DNA from: Dictyobacter kobayashii
Lineage (GTDB): Bacteria > Chloroflexota > Ktedonobacteria > Ktedonobacterales > Ktedonobacteraceae
Assembly: GCF_003967555.1 (NCBI RefSeq)
Contig: NZ_BIFS01000002.1
Coordinates: 1,178,001 to 1,242,000, forward strand
DNA length: 64,000 bases
Direction of reading: 5' to 3'
Every line of letters begins with the position of its first letter. The stretch's first letter is position 1. A program made the position numbers and the translations under genes. Shown here one piece after another: positions 17,688 through 27,512 of this stretch. The notes beneath the pieces are model-generated. The model was given only the letters and a program-made list of their open reading frames with translations, ran no database searches and had not been told where the DNA came from.

Positions 17688-19489
17688 ATGAAGTCCATTC
17701 AAGTGAAAGTAGCGCTGGCGCTACTGGCTTTCTTGTTTACATTGCCAGTGGGGGCACCGGCTCTTGCCGAACAAGCAACGCCAGTACAAACAAAGACACA
17801 GGCAACTTCTTCAACAGCTATCAACCTGGCCCATCTCAATGCTTTAAGCCAACAGATAACTATAGGCGGTAAGCAGATGTTGATCATTCATGTTTATTCG
17901 GAATATCCCGATTATAAGTGGGTAGATGCACCAGGAGAAGGTATTGCATGCGTTGATGATGCTGCACGCGCAGTGGTTGTGTATTTAAATGATTACAAAC
18001 AAACGCATAACGAGCAATCACTGGATAAGGCACGAGGAACGCTAAATTTTGTCATGCACATGGAGGCAAATGACGGCGAGTTCTATAATTTCATTAAGTC
18101 TGACCTCTCGATTAATACTGATGGTGCCACAAGCAAAAAGTCATTTGACTGGTGGGCAATGCGCGCCATGTGGGCTCTTGGCTATGGCTACAATGTATTC
18201 AAAAATGTCGATCCTTCCTTTGCAGGAAAATTGCAAAGTAGTTTTTTACTGGCAAATACTGCCTTGCAACAGAAAATCAACCCTAACTACGGCTCGTACA
18301 TCAGTCTGCACGGGTATAAGATACCTGCCTGGATCGACGGTTTCGATGCTATGTCGAACACATTGCTAGGGCCAGTCACTGCTGAATTTTACCAGCACAG
18401 CCATTGAATGCGGTTAAGGATTCTATGCTCAAAGTTGGTCGCGGCCTTGCTGAGTATCAATATGGTTCCAATACGCAGTTCCCATTTGGAGCCCACCTGG
18501 ACTGGAATGGTTCAGTGAGCCTCTGGCATGCATACGGCAGTGGACAATCTTTTGCCCTGGCCAGGGCTGGAATGCTTCTGCATCAAAATGCATGGATAGC
18601 ATCGGCAAAACAGGAGGCAGACCAATTATTTAGCCACCTCCTTGTTACGGGCATGATTAATCTAATGGCACCGACACCTTATAAAGATGGACAGATCGCT
18701 TATGGAGTCGATATGTTGACCCAGGGCTTCATGGCGGTTTATCAGGCTACACATGACACCAGGTATGCACGCGATGCCGGGATCGCCGCCTCCTGGTTTA
18801 CAGGAAACAACGATGCCCATTTCGCCATGTATGATCCCGCCAGCGGTCGCGGATACGATGGTTTAGACGGCACAACCGGAAAAGTCAGCTTGAATTCAGG
18901 TGCTGAATCAACTATCGAAGCTTTAATGGCGCTCCAGACCGTCAATCAAAACGCTAAAGCATTGGATATGGTGAATGTCAAAACCGTTGAGCGGCATACG
19001 GCCAGCATCTATGAAGCCGAAGCCTGCAAGATAACTGAAGGAACCCCGCAGGTCATTACACCAACCAGCAGTTGGACAGGTGAAGCTCAATACAGCGGAC
19101 AAATAGTAAAGATGTCTAATAATGATCAACTACAGCAAGATCTGCAGATTGCGCGCAAAGGTGAGTATATCCTCTCTGCCGCGCTGATCAAACCACACAC
19201 AATAACAGGTACACTCGCGCTGGAGATAGGTATCGATGGACATCATGTTAGCACGATACAGGTTCAGAGCTCACCTGACAGTGATTATCTGACTCTTGTG
19301 GGGCCCAGGAACTCCTTCTCATTAACCAGCGGCCAACATACACTTACGGTGACGCTCAAGGCACAAGCCAACGCATCCCTGGTGGTGGATAACTTTGTTC
19401 TGCAGCCTCTGAAAGAATACGCCATCTTTCAACAGCCGAACGGTACCCACTTCACCCTGACACACGATCTGGTAGGGGATAGAGAGTAA
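17688..19489 (+). pseudogene. Secreted alpha/alpha-barrel carbohydrate-active protein, split by a one-base frameshift
   Basis: ATG 17688 has GAAGGAGA upstream. A signal peptide comes first (VKVALALLAFLFTLPVGAPALAEQ). The first frame (to 18407) holds WVDAPGEGIACVDDAARAVV and FDWWAMRAMWALGYG, the helical-repeat style of alpha/alpha-toroid glycosidases and lyases. The second frame (open from 18404 to 19489) continues with ALARAGMLLHQNAW, ESTIEALMALQTV and a C-terminal beta domain like a carbohydrate-binding module (YEAEACKI ... ASLVVDNFVLQPL). One extra C in the CC at 18401-18402 joins the frames into about 600 residues. Substrate unknown. A sequencing error is as likely as a real pseudogene. 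Confidence 0.7.
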
Positions 19490-19506
19490 TTGTAATAATC
19501 AAACCC

Positions 19507-19557
19507 TACTCAACAAAGGCATCTTCCCTTGAATAGGGAAGATGCCTTTGTTGAGTA
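19507..19557. terminator. Strong hairpin terminator
   Basis: Perfect 23-bp arms (19507-19529 and 19535-19557) around loop TGAAT, starting 18 bases after the stop of the secreted protein gene. It includes CAACAAAGGCATCTTCCCT. No long T tract, but the stem is very stable. Confidence 0.8.
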
Positions 19558-19750
19558 AACAAACAAGCAATCTAGCCGCCGCAGGAGGCAAGCTTCATTC
19601 AAGAGTTTGCATAGGCAGCATATAATAGGAATGATCTAAACCTTTCTCTAGAGGGCAGTCAAGTGTAGGGCAGCACATGTATGTGAACAAACAACATTGA
19701 CGGATACAATTGGATGGAGTCGCAGCCAGGGAACGGCCAGGGAGCACAAC

Positions 19751-20758
19751 ATGCAAAATCCTAATCAAGGGATGAACAATCCCAATCAAAACCCATACAC
19801 AGGCGGAGCGACAAATAATCCAGAGCAAGATCCTTACCGCACAGAAGCCATGAATCCTCCAGGTCAAGATCCCTATCGGCGGAGCGATATGAATCCTCCA
19901 GAGCAAGATCCCTATCAACAGAATCCATGGAGCAAGCCTGGTCAGGAACCCAATCGAAGAGATGCGGCGCCAATGCCCAATCAGGAGCCAGGTCAACAAA
20001 GTTCCTGGAACCGACCTGGTCAGGAGCCCTATCGAAGAGATGCTACTCCACCACCTAATCAGGAGCCAGGTCAACAAGGTTCCTGGAACCGACCTGGTCA
20101 GGAGACCTATCAGCGCGAAGCTAGTAATATGCCCGGCCAGGAGTCTTTCCGCAGTGGCACCATGAGCACATCTGCTCAAGGGACCGCTATGGGTGGCACC
20201 GTAAACCGTCAGGAGCAGGCACCAGCAGTTACCAATTATGCTGTCCCCGGTGGTCTGCCATTCAATCAACAAGAGTGGCAGACACTTGTAGCAACGCCGA
20301 TACAGGTTAGCCTGGCCATGATGTCAGTTTCGCCTACAGGTTTGATTGGTATGGTCCAGGAGGCCATGGCCATCGGCAAGAGTATTCAAGCCCTGCAAGC
20401 GCAGGGAAATACCAGCCCATTGCTAGCACAACTGGGTCAGCAACTCACCAAAGGGCTAGAAGATATGCGTGCCGGCAGGCAGAGTCCATTTGGCGATATA
20501 CGGCAAGCAACACAGAATCCAGAGATGGCCCGCAACACTGCCCTATCGTCCAGTCAGCGCAGTGCGGCTATCCTCGAAAGAACGTCCCCACGCGATGCAG
20601 TCATCTATAAGCAATTCGTCTACTCATTTGCTTATAATGTTGCAGCCGCAGCGCGTGAAGGTGGCTTCCTGGGTCTCTTTGGAGGCGAACAGATATCCCA
20701 GGCTGAAAATGCGTTCCTTAATGAGATTGCGGCTGCATTGAGGCTCCAGCACTCTTAA
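19751..20758 (+). CDS. Low-complexity Gln/Pro/Arg-rich repeat protein with conserved C-terminal domain
   Basis: 335 residues from ATG 19751 (GGGAG close upstream; the in-frame TTG at 19697 lacks a site). Residues 1 to about 155 are disordered repeats of the type (P/N)xQ(D/E)PYxxxxMNPP, including a 26-residue unit (GQQxSWNRPGQExYxR) encoded by a 78-bp tandem DNA repeat (about 19981-20136). The C-terminal part (about 170-335) is ordered: Ala/Gln-rich helices, DAVIYKQFVYSFAYNVAAAA and FLGLFGGEQISQAEN. No signal peptide. Function unknown; the repeats may serve as an interaction or scaffold region. Confidence 0.65.
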   Translation: MQNPNQGMNNPNQNPYTGGATNNPEQDPYRTEAMNPPGQDPYRRSDMNPPEQDPYQQNPWSKPGQEPNRRDAAPMPNQEPGQQSSWNRPGQEPYRRDATPPPNQEPGQQGSWNRPGQETYQREASNMPGQESFRSGTMSTSAQGTAMGGTVNRQEQAPAVTNYAVPGGLPFNQQEWQTLVATPIQVSLAMMSVSPTGLIGMVQEAMAIGKSIQALQAQGNTSPLLAQLGQQLTKGLEDMRAGRQSPFGDIRQATQNPEMARNTALSSSQRSAAILERTSPRDAVIYKQFVYSFAYNVAAAAREGGFLGLFGGEQISQAENAFLNEIAAALRLQHS

Positions 20759-20794
20759 GCAAGTTAGATCTTAGTTTAGAGCAAGCAATATAAG

Positions 20795-20853
20795 CACCTC
20801 CCTATGTACACTTTCTGTACATCCTCTCGACAGCAAGTGAGCATAGGGAGGTG
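20795..20853. terminator. Hairpin between convergent genes
   Basis: Outer arms CACCTCCCTATG (20795-20806) and CATAGGGAGGTG (20842-20853), with an inner TGTAC...GTACA pair, then ATTTTC. It lies between the repeat-protein gene (+) and the GH13 gene (-). Confidence 0.6.
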
Positions 20854-20905
20854 ATTTTCATGGTTGCCTTTGAGCTATCTGCTAGCTCGACTGTAGTTTG
20901 ATAGA

Positions 20906-22974
20906 TCAAACGGCAGCGTAAACCTTGGCTTCCCAGGGAAAGATAGGCTCGCGACCAGCCCACTGTTTCGGGACAATGCGATCCTGAGTAACTTCATACC
21001 AGCGCAGCCCTTCAGGCAACTGCGGCCAGTTATTAACAACATACTCAGAACCCTTATCATTGGCATTGGGAGTCATATAATCGCTAAAGTTCGCAACGAT
21101 AACCACCATATCCGGCTATCAACCTGTCCACGCACCCAGGCCATTACACGCTTTCCCTCAGAAAAATCGCTATGGATAAAAGTCGTATCATTGGTCCATA
21201 ACGCCTCATAATAGGTACGCAGATGTACCAGTCGCGTCACATGATCCACAATACGAGCACGCCAGGGATCATCACGGCGCTCAAAATTGACTGCATCCAG
21301 CTGCTTATCTGGACCCTCAGCAGGCACATCGTGCTGGTCAGCAAACTCTTCACCCGCAAAGATCATCGGCACACCAACCGAGGTAATCAGGCAACTAAAG
21401 GCCAGCTTGATACGCTGCTCCTTCTCTATAATCCCGTTGCTCTCCAGGAAATCATAGAGTCGCTCATTGCCATAGCCCTCAACATCATGCGAAGTCACAT
21501 AATTGATTGCCTGCGAACCATCCCCAAAGCCAAGCAAGCGGCAGTCAACCATCTTCTTGACAGTATTCTCAAAGTTCTGCTCGTCTGGATGGTTGCGGCC
21601 CGTAATGAGTGCCCGCACATAGCGCTTAAAGTACTCATTCCACAGACTATCAATGCGCTGCTGATGAATGAGGTCCAGCGGCATCGCCAGCTCTTCACCG
21701 GCCACCAGGAAACGCGCGCCAGCCTGCTCTGGCTCATTCCCTTGTTCACTCCAACGAGCTTGATAGGTACTATGGCCGACCCCTTTGAAACGCTGCACAA
21801 AATCCCAGCTCGCAATATTAACGATGCTATCAATACGCACACCATCAATACGATAAAAGCGCATCCAATGGTCAAGGTAAGTAAACATAAACGAACTGGC
21901 GGGATTCAGTGTCTGCTTCTCGCCCGAGTAAGGATCATAGCTTTCAATCTCATGGTGATATTTAAAGAGATCGCTGCCAAAGCCATCGCGCCGCACACCC
22001 TCCGAATATTCCTCAGGATCGCCGGAATCAGCTTTGACAAAGAAATCTGGGAAGTTGATCGAGCGGTACGGGTTGCGCGCAGAAAAGGCCATCACCACAT
22101 CATCAAAAAAACGAATTCCCATCTGATGGCAGGCTCGGATCAAACGCGCCAGTTCAGTAATAGGCGCGGGCTTGCTGCCTCTACCGTAGCGACCAAGATC
22201 ATAATCGGCGGCCAGATAGTTGGTAGTCGCATAGCCCCAACCACCTTTAACATAGCTATCGGCCGGAGGTAACAGTTCAAGGGCAGTAATGCCAAGGTCG
22301 CGCAGGTGCGCACGTCCCTCTTGTAATACCGCCAGCCCAAAGAAGCTAAAAGGGACCGCAGCCGGATCTACCAGGGCCAGCACATCGCGGAACGTGCCGC
22401 CCGCGACCATTACGCCACCCTCTTTACGCGTACGCGCCCAGGCCGTTGGCAGCTCATAAATAACCAGCTGTGTATTGACCGGCAACTCCTTCAATGGAGG
22501 CTCACCACGCCAATCTGGCTGCTGCCCATCTGGATCGCATGGCAACAACTCACCATCCTTATAGAGCACCACGCTAGCGGGATAACGGTCCTCCTCCCCA
22601 AATCCAGGATCATCGAGGCGCGGGGCCAGCAAGCGCCAATCGACACTCATAGCAAAAGGATCGGTACAAAGGATACGTGGATGACTCTCTTTATAGAGGT
22701 TCGTATCCGTCACCTCAAACCAATAGTGATATACTTTGCCATTCTCAAGCAGACAATCTTTGGCTGCGATATCCCACAGATCAGGCCCCTTTGCCGAAGG
22801 GGATAATGTAAATGTCTGTTCTTGCGTCAGAGTTGGCGGCTCGCCCGGCTGGAAGCTCCCAATTATCAACCTAGGAGCGGGATCGGTTACGGCGGGACGC
22901 CATAACGCGAAATGTGTTTTCTTATGTACTAAAAGATCAGCCGCTTGCTGTACTGGAACGTTGACTGCTTGCAT
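20906..22974 (-). pseudogene. GH13 alpha-amylase-family enzyme, split near its 3' end by a one-base frameshift
   Basis: Main frame 22974-21073 (633 aa), beginning MQAVNVPVQQ. GH13 motifs are present: region I as FFDDVVMAFSARN, region II GVRIDSIVNI (nucleophile Asp), region III LVAGEELAMP (acid/base Glu) and region IV YVTSHDVEGYG. An N-terminal beta domain of the CBM48 type precedes the barrel. The expected C-terminal domain (VVIVANFSDYMTPN ... AAV) lies in another frame, 21109-20906. One extra base in the CC/GG at about 21112-21115 joins them (VDSPDMVVIV) to give about 689 residues. It probably hydrolyses or rearranges alpha-glucans in the cytoplasm. No signal peptide. The active site is complete in the first frame. 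Confidence 0.75.
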
Positions 22975-23135
22975 GAATGATCAACCTTTCAGACCAGGTA
23001 TCTTTTTAACCTTAGCATGGGGACAACATCGCAGAAGACCATCCCTGTTATAATATGTAGCACAGCCATAAATAGTGTCAAAACAGGTACAAATAGCAAC
23101 AAGAAAAAAGAATAACATAGGATACAAGGTTTCGG

Positions 23136-23371
23136 CCCTGTAGGTGCGACCCTCTGCGATCGCTTGCCGCCCTCCGCAGAGCCGGCGGCCCCGTATCCCA
23201 GCGCTGGCGTGCCTTGTGACATGACCCTTTCCTTCACGCAGTGCCCAAAAGCAGCGCCCGTGTTTGGGCACCGCGTGGGCCGAGGTCTCAGAGACAAGCA
23301 ACCGCGTGGTGAGGATACGGGGCCGCCCTACCGGGGCGGCAAGCGACCGCAGAGGGTCGCACCTACAGGGC
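23136..23371. repeat. Nested inverted-repeat element (about 235 bp)
   Basis: The outer ends share the inverted repeat CCCTGTAGGTGCGACCCTCT, which continues as GCG(A/G)TCGCTTGCCGCCC, with a second inverted block GGCGGCCCCGTATCC inside and a third GGTGCCCAAACACGGGCGCT-type hairpin at the centre. It has no transposase and no credible ORF. It lies between the divergent GH13 and phosphatase genes and resembles a MITE or a BIME-like composite. Confidence 0.75.
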
Positions 23372-23404
23372 GAATTCACACAAAAAAATTAAAGGGGGTT
23401 GAAT

Positions 23405-23911
23405 ATGCGGGCACAACTATATTCGATACGAGGACTACCTGCTGGCCAGGTGAGCATTACGGCTCGTCCACGGGGCGGCGATTGGCTGGTTGATGAGATG
23501 AAGGGGTTGCGCGAGGCAGGGGTGGATGTGCTGGTTTCGTTGCTGACCATAGATGAAGTCAACAACTTCGAGTTGGAGGAAGAGGAAACATATTGTCTGG
23601 CACAAGGGATCAGCTATGCTAATTTTCCGATTGAGGATCGCAGCGTGCCACCTTTTTCGAAGCCAACCTTTACCTTTCTGGAGCGCTTAAATACACACCT
23701 CACGCAAGGACAACATATCGCCATCCATTGTCGTCAGGGACTGGGCCGGGCTATCCTGATCGCCGCCAGCCTGCTGATACTCAATGGCTTCACGCCAGAG
23801 CGGGCGTTTGAAGAGCTAAGCAAGGCCAGAGGCTATGTGGTCCCAGAAACTGAAGAACAGCGCAGGTGGGTAATAGCATTCTATGCGCAAATAAAATCAC
23901 AAAAAAAGTGA
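23405..23911 (+). CDS. Dual-specificity/tyrosine phosphatase-like protein
   Basis: 168 residues from ATG 23405, with AAAGGGGG eight bases upstream. The catalytic P-loop HCRQGLGRA (HCx5R) is intact at about residues 117-125. An upstream IDEVNNFELEEEE region and the segment NFPIEDRSVPPF, which carries the general-acid Asp, fit the cyclin-dependent kinase inhibitor 3/DSP-like group. It dephosphorylates phosphoproteins or small phosphates in the cytoplasm. Monocistronic. The inverted-repeat element lies just upstream of its ribosome-binding site, so its promoter may be within or before that element. Confidence 0.82.
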   Translation: MRAQLYSIRGLPAGQVSITARPRGGDWLVDEMKGLREAGVDVLVSLLTIDEVNNFELEEEETYCLAQGISYANFPIEDRSVPPFSKPTFTFLERLNTHLTQGQHIAIHCRQGLGRAILIAASLLILNGFTPERAFEELSKARGYVVPETEEQRRWVIAFYAQIKSQKK

Positions 23912-23941
23912 CCACCACCCTTGTTACAGGGTCGTGGTCAC
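23908..23941. terminator. Hairpin terminator between convergent genes
   Basis: GTGACCAC...GTGGTCAC outer arms with inner CACCCTTGTTACAGGGT, overlapping the phosphatase stop and lying before the convergent MFS gene. Serves both directions. Confidence 0.7.
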
Positions 23942-23955
23942 TGGCATATTTAAAC

Positions 23956-25269
23956 TTATAATTTTTCGGGAGCGAGAGACTGCTTCAGGTCAGCCTCTGC
24001 CGGCGCGCGTCTCACCCAACCAACCACGACAGCAATAAAGCTGATCAGAGCATTGATGATCAGGGTCAGCGAGATACCGATCACGCCCGCCAACCAACCG
24101 GTAAAGAGATTACCGATAGGCGTTGTGCCGTTGAAGACCAGCATATAGACGCTCATGACACGGCCACGCAGATGATCGGGAACGATCGTTTGCAGGGTCG
24201 TGTTGGCGGTAGCGGCAAAGGTAATCATACAGAAGCCAGTACCCATAGCTAAAGCCAGCGATAAAAAGTAATTATGCGAGAGTCCAACCAGCGCGAGTCC
24301 AACACAGAACAGCGCCGCCCGTGTCAGCATCTTCTTAAAACTGGGAGCTTTATTACCCGCGGCAATCGAGAGCGCGCCAATCAGAGCGCCTACGCCGAAC
24401 GATGACGAGATCAAGCCAAAGCCCTGCGCACCTTGATGCAGCAGTTCGGTACCAATCAGTGGCTCAACCACATTAAAGTTAATGCCAAACAGAGAGACCA
24501 CACCAACTACAGCGATAATCAAGAAAATGGCTGGCGTCTTCCAGACATAATTCAGACCATTGTGCAGGCTCTTCAATGGACTAACCGATGTAGCCGAAAC
24601 TTTGCGCTTCACAGCGAAGAGCTTCGTTGGATCAAGCAACATCAAGCTGATCAAGACCGGAATAAAGCTGATCGCATTGCCCAGGAACAAGGGTCCTTCA
24701 CCGAAGCGCGCAATAACCAAGCCAGCTACGCCAGGGCCCACGATCTTGGCCATATTAAAGACAGACGAATTAAGTGCCACGGCATTGGCCAGCGAATCAC
24801 GCCCTACCATCTCTACCACAAATGATTGGCGCGTCGGCATATCCAGCGAATTATTTACACCCAGCAGGAAAGCCAGGATATAAATATGCCAGAGTTGAAT
24901 CGTATGAGTTATATAAAGAGTGAATAAGGTCGTCGCCAGCAAACACGCAAATGTCTGTGTACATAAGAGCACTCTACGCTTGGGTAGCCTATCGGCAAGC
25001 ACTCCTCCAAACAAAGTAAACAGCAGCACCGGCAAGAATTGCAGGGCGCCCACCGTTCCCAGAGCCAGAGAGTTATGGGTTAATTGCAACACCAGCCAGG
25101 CCTGTCCGGTGGTTTGCATCCATGTGCCGATTAATGAGATAAGCTGCCCAAACCAGAATAATCTGAAGTTGCGGTGGCTTAAGGCGGGAAACGTTTGCAG
25201 GAATTTCCCGGTTTGTGGTTCCGTTAGTGGACCCGATATTTGTATTCCGTTTTGCTTGGTAGTTTGCAT
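23956..25269 (-). CDS. MFS transporter (MefA/enterobactin-exporter-like)
   Basis: 437 residues from ATG 25269. The motif ALSHRNFRLFWFGQLISLIG at about 30-49 and GGVLADRLPKRRVLL (motif A) mark the 12-TM MFS_3/EntS-type group. NSSVFNMAKIVGPGVAGLV and the C-terminal FNGTTPIGNLFTGWLAG also fit. It exports an unknown small molecule or drug. About 230 bases of AT-rich spacer lie upstream, with possible promoters but none clear. Confidence 0.85.
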   Translation of the reverse strand: MQTTKQNGIQISGPLTEPQTGKFLQTFPALSHRNFRLFWFGQLISLIGTWMQTTGQAWLVLQLTHNSLALGTVGALQFLPVLLFTLFGGVLADRLPKRRVLLCTQTFACLLATTLFTLYITHTIQLWHIYILAFLLGVNNSLDMPTRQSFVVEMVGRDSLANAVALNSSVFNMAKIVGPGVAGLVIARFGEGPLFLGNAISFIPVLISLMLLDPTKLFAVKRKVSATSVSPLKSLHNGLNYVWKTPAIFLIIAVVGVVSLFGINFNVVEPLIGTELLHQGAQGFGLISSSFGVGALIGALSIAAGNKAPSFKKMLTRAALFCVGLALVGLSHNYFLSLALAMGTGFCMITFAATANTTLQTIVPDHLRGRVMSVYMLVFNGTTPIGNLFTGWLAGVIGISLTLIINALISFIAVVVGWVRRAPAEADLKQSLAPEKL

Positions 25270-25498
25270 TAAAAGTGATTTCCGATCTATAGATTTTTAG
25301 GTGTGAATATAATTTTCGCTATACGAACCATCCTTTTCTATTCTTAAAAGAATAGTGAGAACCATTAGCAAATATAAACGCAATCAATGGTTTTGAAGTC
25401 AAAATGAGCGTGATAAATAGAGGTAACATTACCAGCTCCCTCTAAGTATACAATAAGATTAACGTTAACGTCAAGGTTATTCATGAATTAATCGGGGC
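25270..25498. other. AT-rich spacer upstream of the MFS gene
   Basis: No gene seen. It contains an AACGTTAACGT-like palindromic patch at about 25461-25471 that could be an operator or part of a minus-strand promoter for the MFS gene. Confidence 0.35.
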
Positions 25499-25502
25499 TT
25501 TT

Positions 25503-25594
25503 TACTGTTCCTCTTTGGCGCCTGCGGCGCCGGGTTGGGAGTGTGGAGAGTGTATGGTGGGCGGCCGCAGCCGCCCACCATACACTCTCCACAC
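25503..25594. repeat. GC-rich head plus 24-bp-arm hairpin (repeat family member 1)
   Basis: Head CTCTTTGGCGCCTGCGGCGC (25511-25530) contains the palindrome GGCGCCTGCGGCGCC, then CGGGTTGGGA and a hairpin with perfect 24-bp arms (25541-25564 and 25571-25594) and a 6-nt loop. The same head is found at 49431-49450. Confidence 0.88.
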
Positions 25595-25912
25595 CGGAAA
25601 GAAGAGATATCCTAATTGCTTGTTCGTAATCTCCATCTTTACGGGAGGGAGGAGGCTGCGGCCGCCCACCATACACTCTCCACACCAGAAAGAAGGGGTA
25701 TCGTATCGCTTGCCCGTGATCTCCATCTTTATGGGAGGGAGGAGGTTGCGGCCGCCCACCATACACTCTCCACACCAGAAAGAAGGGGTATCGTATCGCT
25801 TGCCCGTGATCTCCATCTTTGCGGGAGGGAGGAGGCTGCGGCCGCCCATCATACACTCTCCACACCAGAAAGAAGGGGTATCGTATCGCTTGCCAGTGAT
25901 CTCTGGACGAGC
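25571..25912. repeat. Four tandem copies of a 90-91-bp unit
   Basis: Units start at 25571, 25662, 25752 and 25842, each opening CCGCCCACCATACACTCTCC (the fourth has one change). Unit 1 differs most; units 2 and 3 are almost identical; unit 4 is cut short at about 25905. Each unit starts with the right arm of the preceding hairpin. Because 90 is divisible by 3, both strands stay open for over 500 bases, which makes false ORFs. Confidence 0.9.
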
Positions 25913-26155
25913 AGTAAAAGACCCTGGTATGTGGCGCAAGATTCTATTCAAATTGCGCAAGAATATAGGCGCTTGCAATTTCCTTCTGAGGTACTCTTGT
26001 GGCAAGAGAAAGGCGGAGCAGAACCGTTTGAAGGACTCGATCATCTCCTTTCTCTATACATATATCCATGAAAGCAGCTGTGAGTAAGCCACACTGCTTT
26101 CATGGATAACCATCCATCACTCTAAAGCGTGAAAGAAAGAAGGAAGAAAACAACC

Positions 26156-26878
26156 ATGTCTGAGAAAAAAACTGCCCTGGTAACCGGAGCTTCATCAGGA
26201 ATCGGCCTTGAACTTACGCATACCTTACTTGCGCGGGGATATCAGGTCGTCGCCAACTCGCGCACTATTACAAGTGCGGGAACACTGGCCGCTTCGGAGC
26301 GCCTCGCCCTCGTTGACGGTGATATTGCCGATCAGGAGACCGCAAAAAAGGTAGTAGACACAGCTGTCCAACGGTTTGGCAGGGTGGATCTGCTCGTGAA
26401 TAACGCCGGGATCTTTATCCCAAAACCCTTTACTGACTATAGTATGCAGGATTTTGAGCGCCTGGTCAGAACGAACCTGGTGGGCTTCTTCTTTGTAACA
26501 CAGTATGCTATTGAGCAGATGCAAAAACAGTACTCGGGGCATATTGTAAACATTACCACCACGCTAGCCGATCAGCCGGTTGCAGGCGTTTCGGCATCCA
26601 TGGCTCTTTTAACAAAAGGTGGCTTAAACACGGTGACAAAAGCCCTGGCCATTGAGTATGCGGGTGAAGGTATTCGCGTCAATGCTGTTGCCCCGGGCAA
26701 CATTGATACCCCTCTACACAAAAACGATGATTATGGTTTCCTCCGCAACATGCATCCGATCGCACGTATGGGTCAGGCATCTGAGGTTGTGGATGCAATC
26801 CTGTATTTAGACGCGGCCACCTTTGTCACCGGCGAAATCATATCCGTGGATGGAGGAGCACATGCAGGCAAATGGTAA
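26156..26878 (+). CDS. Short-chain dehydrogenase/reductase-like protein lacking the catalytic Tyr
   Basis: 240 residues from ATG 26156 (AGAAGGAAG upstream). Cofactor motif TGASSGIGLELT and NNAG are intact and the C-terminus DGGAHAGKW is normal. The YxxxK position reads ASMALLTKGG: the Lys is kept but Tyr is Ala, and the Ser position is TTT. A subgroup of SDR homologues shares such a sequence, so a changed reaction or a non-catalytic role is likely. Its end overlaps the RidA gene by 17 bases, so they are co-translated. Confidence 0.8.
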   Translation: MSEKKTALVTGASSGIGLELTHTLLARGYQVVANSRTITSAGTLAASERLALVDGDIADQETAKKVVDTAVQRFGRVDLLVNNAGIFIPKPFTDYSMQDFERLVRTNLVGFFFVTQYAIEQMQKQYSGHIVNITTTLADQPVAGVSASMALLTKGGLNTVTKALAIEYAGEGIRVNAVAPGNIDTPLHKNDDYGFLRNMHPIARMGQASEVVDAILYLDAATFVTGEIISVDGGAHAGKW

Positions 26879-27356
26879 TCGAAACGGTCCAGGAAAGAAG
26901 CATAGCGAGAGGCTGGAAGCGCTTGGCATCCAGCTTCCAACGCCTCCGATTCCCCTTGGGAACTATGTGGAGACCTCGTTGGTAGGGACCCTGCTCTTCA
27001 CCAGTGGCATACTACCCTTTGTTAATGGGAAGCTCCTGTTCACAGGCCGGTTGGGTGCTGATCTGACGTTGGAGCAGGGACAAGAAGCAGCCAGATATGC
27101 AGCCTTGAACGCACTGGCAGCGGCGAGCCATTTCCTGGGCGATGTGGATCGTATTCAGAAAGTGGTACGCGTTGGAATAGCACTGGCGACGACCGAGTCC
27201 TTTACGCAACATGCAGGGGTGGCCGACGGTGCCTCAGATCTGTTGGCACAGATCTTTGGGAAGGAACAGGGGCATACCCGCCTGGTCTCGGGAGTTTATA
27301 GCTTACCCGTTCGAACCCCGGTGGTCCTGGATGCAGTCTTTGAAGTTGTAGTGTAA
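26862..27356 (+). CDS. RidA/YjgF family protein
   Basis: 164 residues from ATG 26862, with GGAGGAG inside the end of the SDR gene (17-base overlap). The core matches RidA-type proteins: GNYVETSLVGTLLFTSGILP, ARYAALNALAAASHFLGDVD, VRVGIALATTESFTQH and RTPVVLDAVFEVVV. The classical deaminase Arg is not clear, so it may belong to the Rid subgroups without enamine deaminase activity. Coupling to the SDR suggests a shared small-molecule pathway. Confidence 0.85.
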   Translation: MQANGNRNGPGKKHSERLEALGIQLPTPPIPLGNYVETSLVGTLLFTSGILPFVNGKLLFTGRLGADLTLEQGQEAARYAALNALAAASHFLGDVDRIQKVVRVGIALATTESFTQHAGVADGASDLLAQIFGKEQGHTRLVSGVYSLPVRTPVVLDAVFEVVV

Positions 27357-27512
27357 TAATATCAGGATGAATGTAATGCAGGGATCGCATTTTCTTCTCC
27401 ATGCGGATTTGTCACCAGAGCACACATCATATCAAAAGTATGGTATATTGCTATCACTGGTACTGAGGGTTCACTCCAATTTTCTCCCGACTGACTGAAA
27501 GGCAGCAGGACA

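Noticed and set aside
25502-26087. Long open frames on both strands through the 90-bp repeats
   Set aside because: They stay open because the repeat period is divisible by three; no ribosome-binding sites and the products are repeats of the same unit in several frames.
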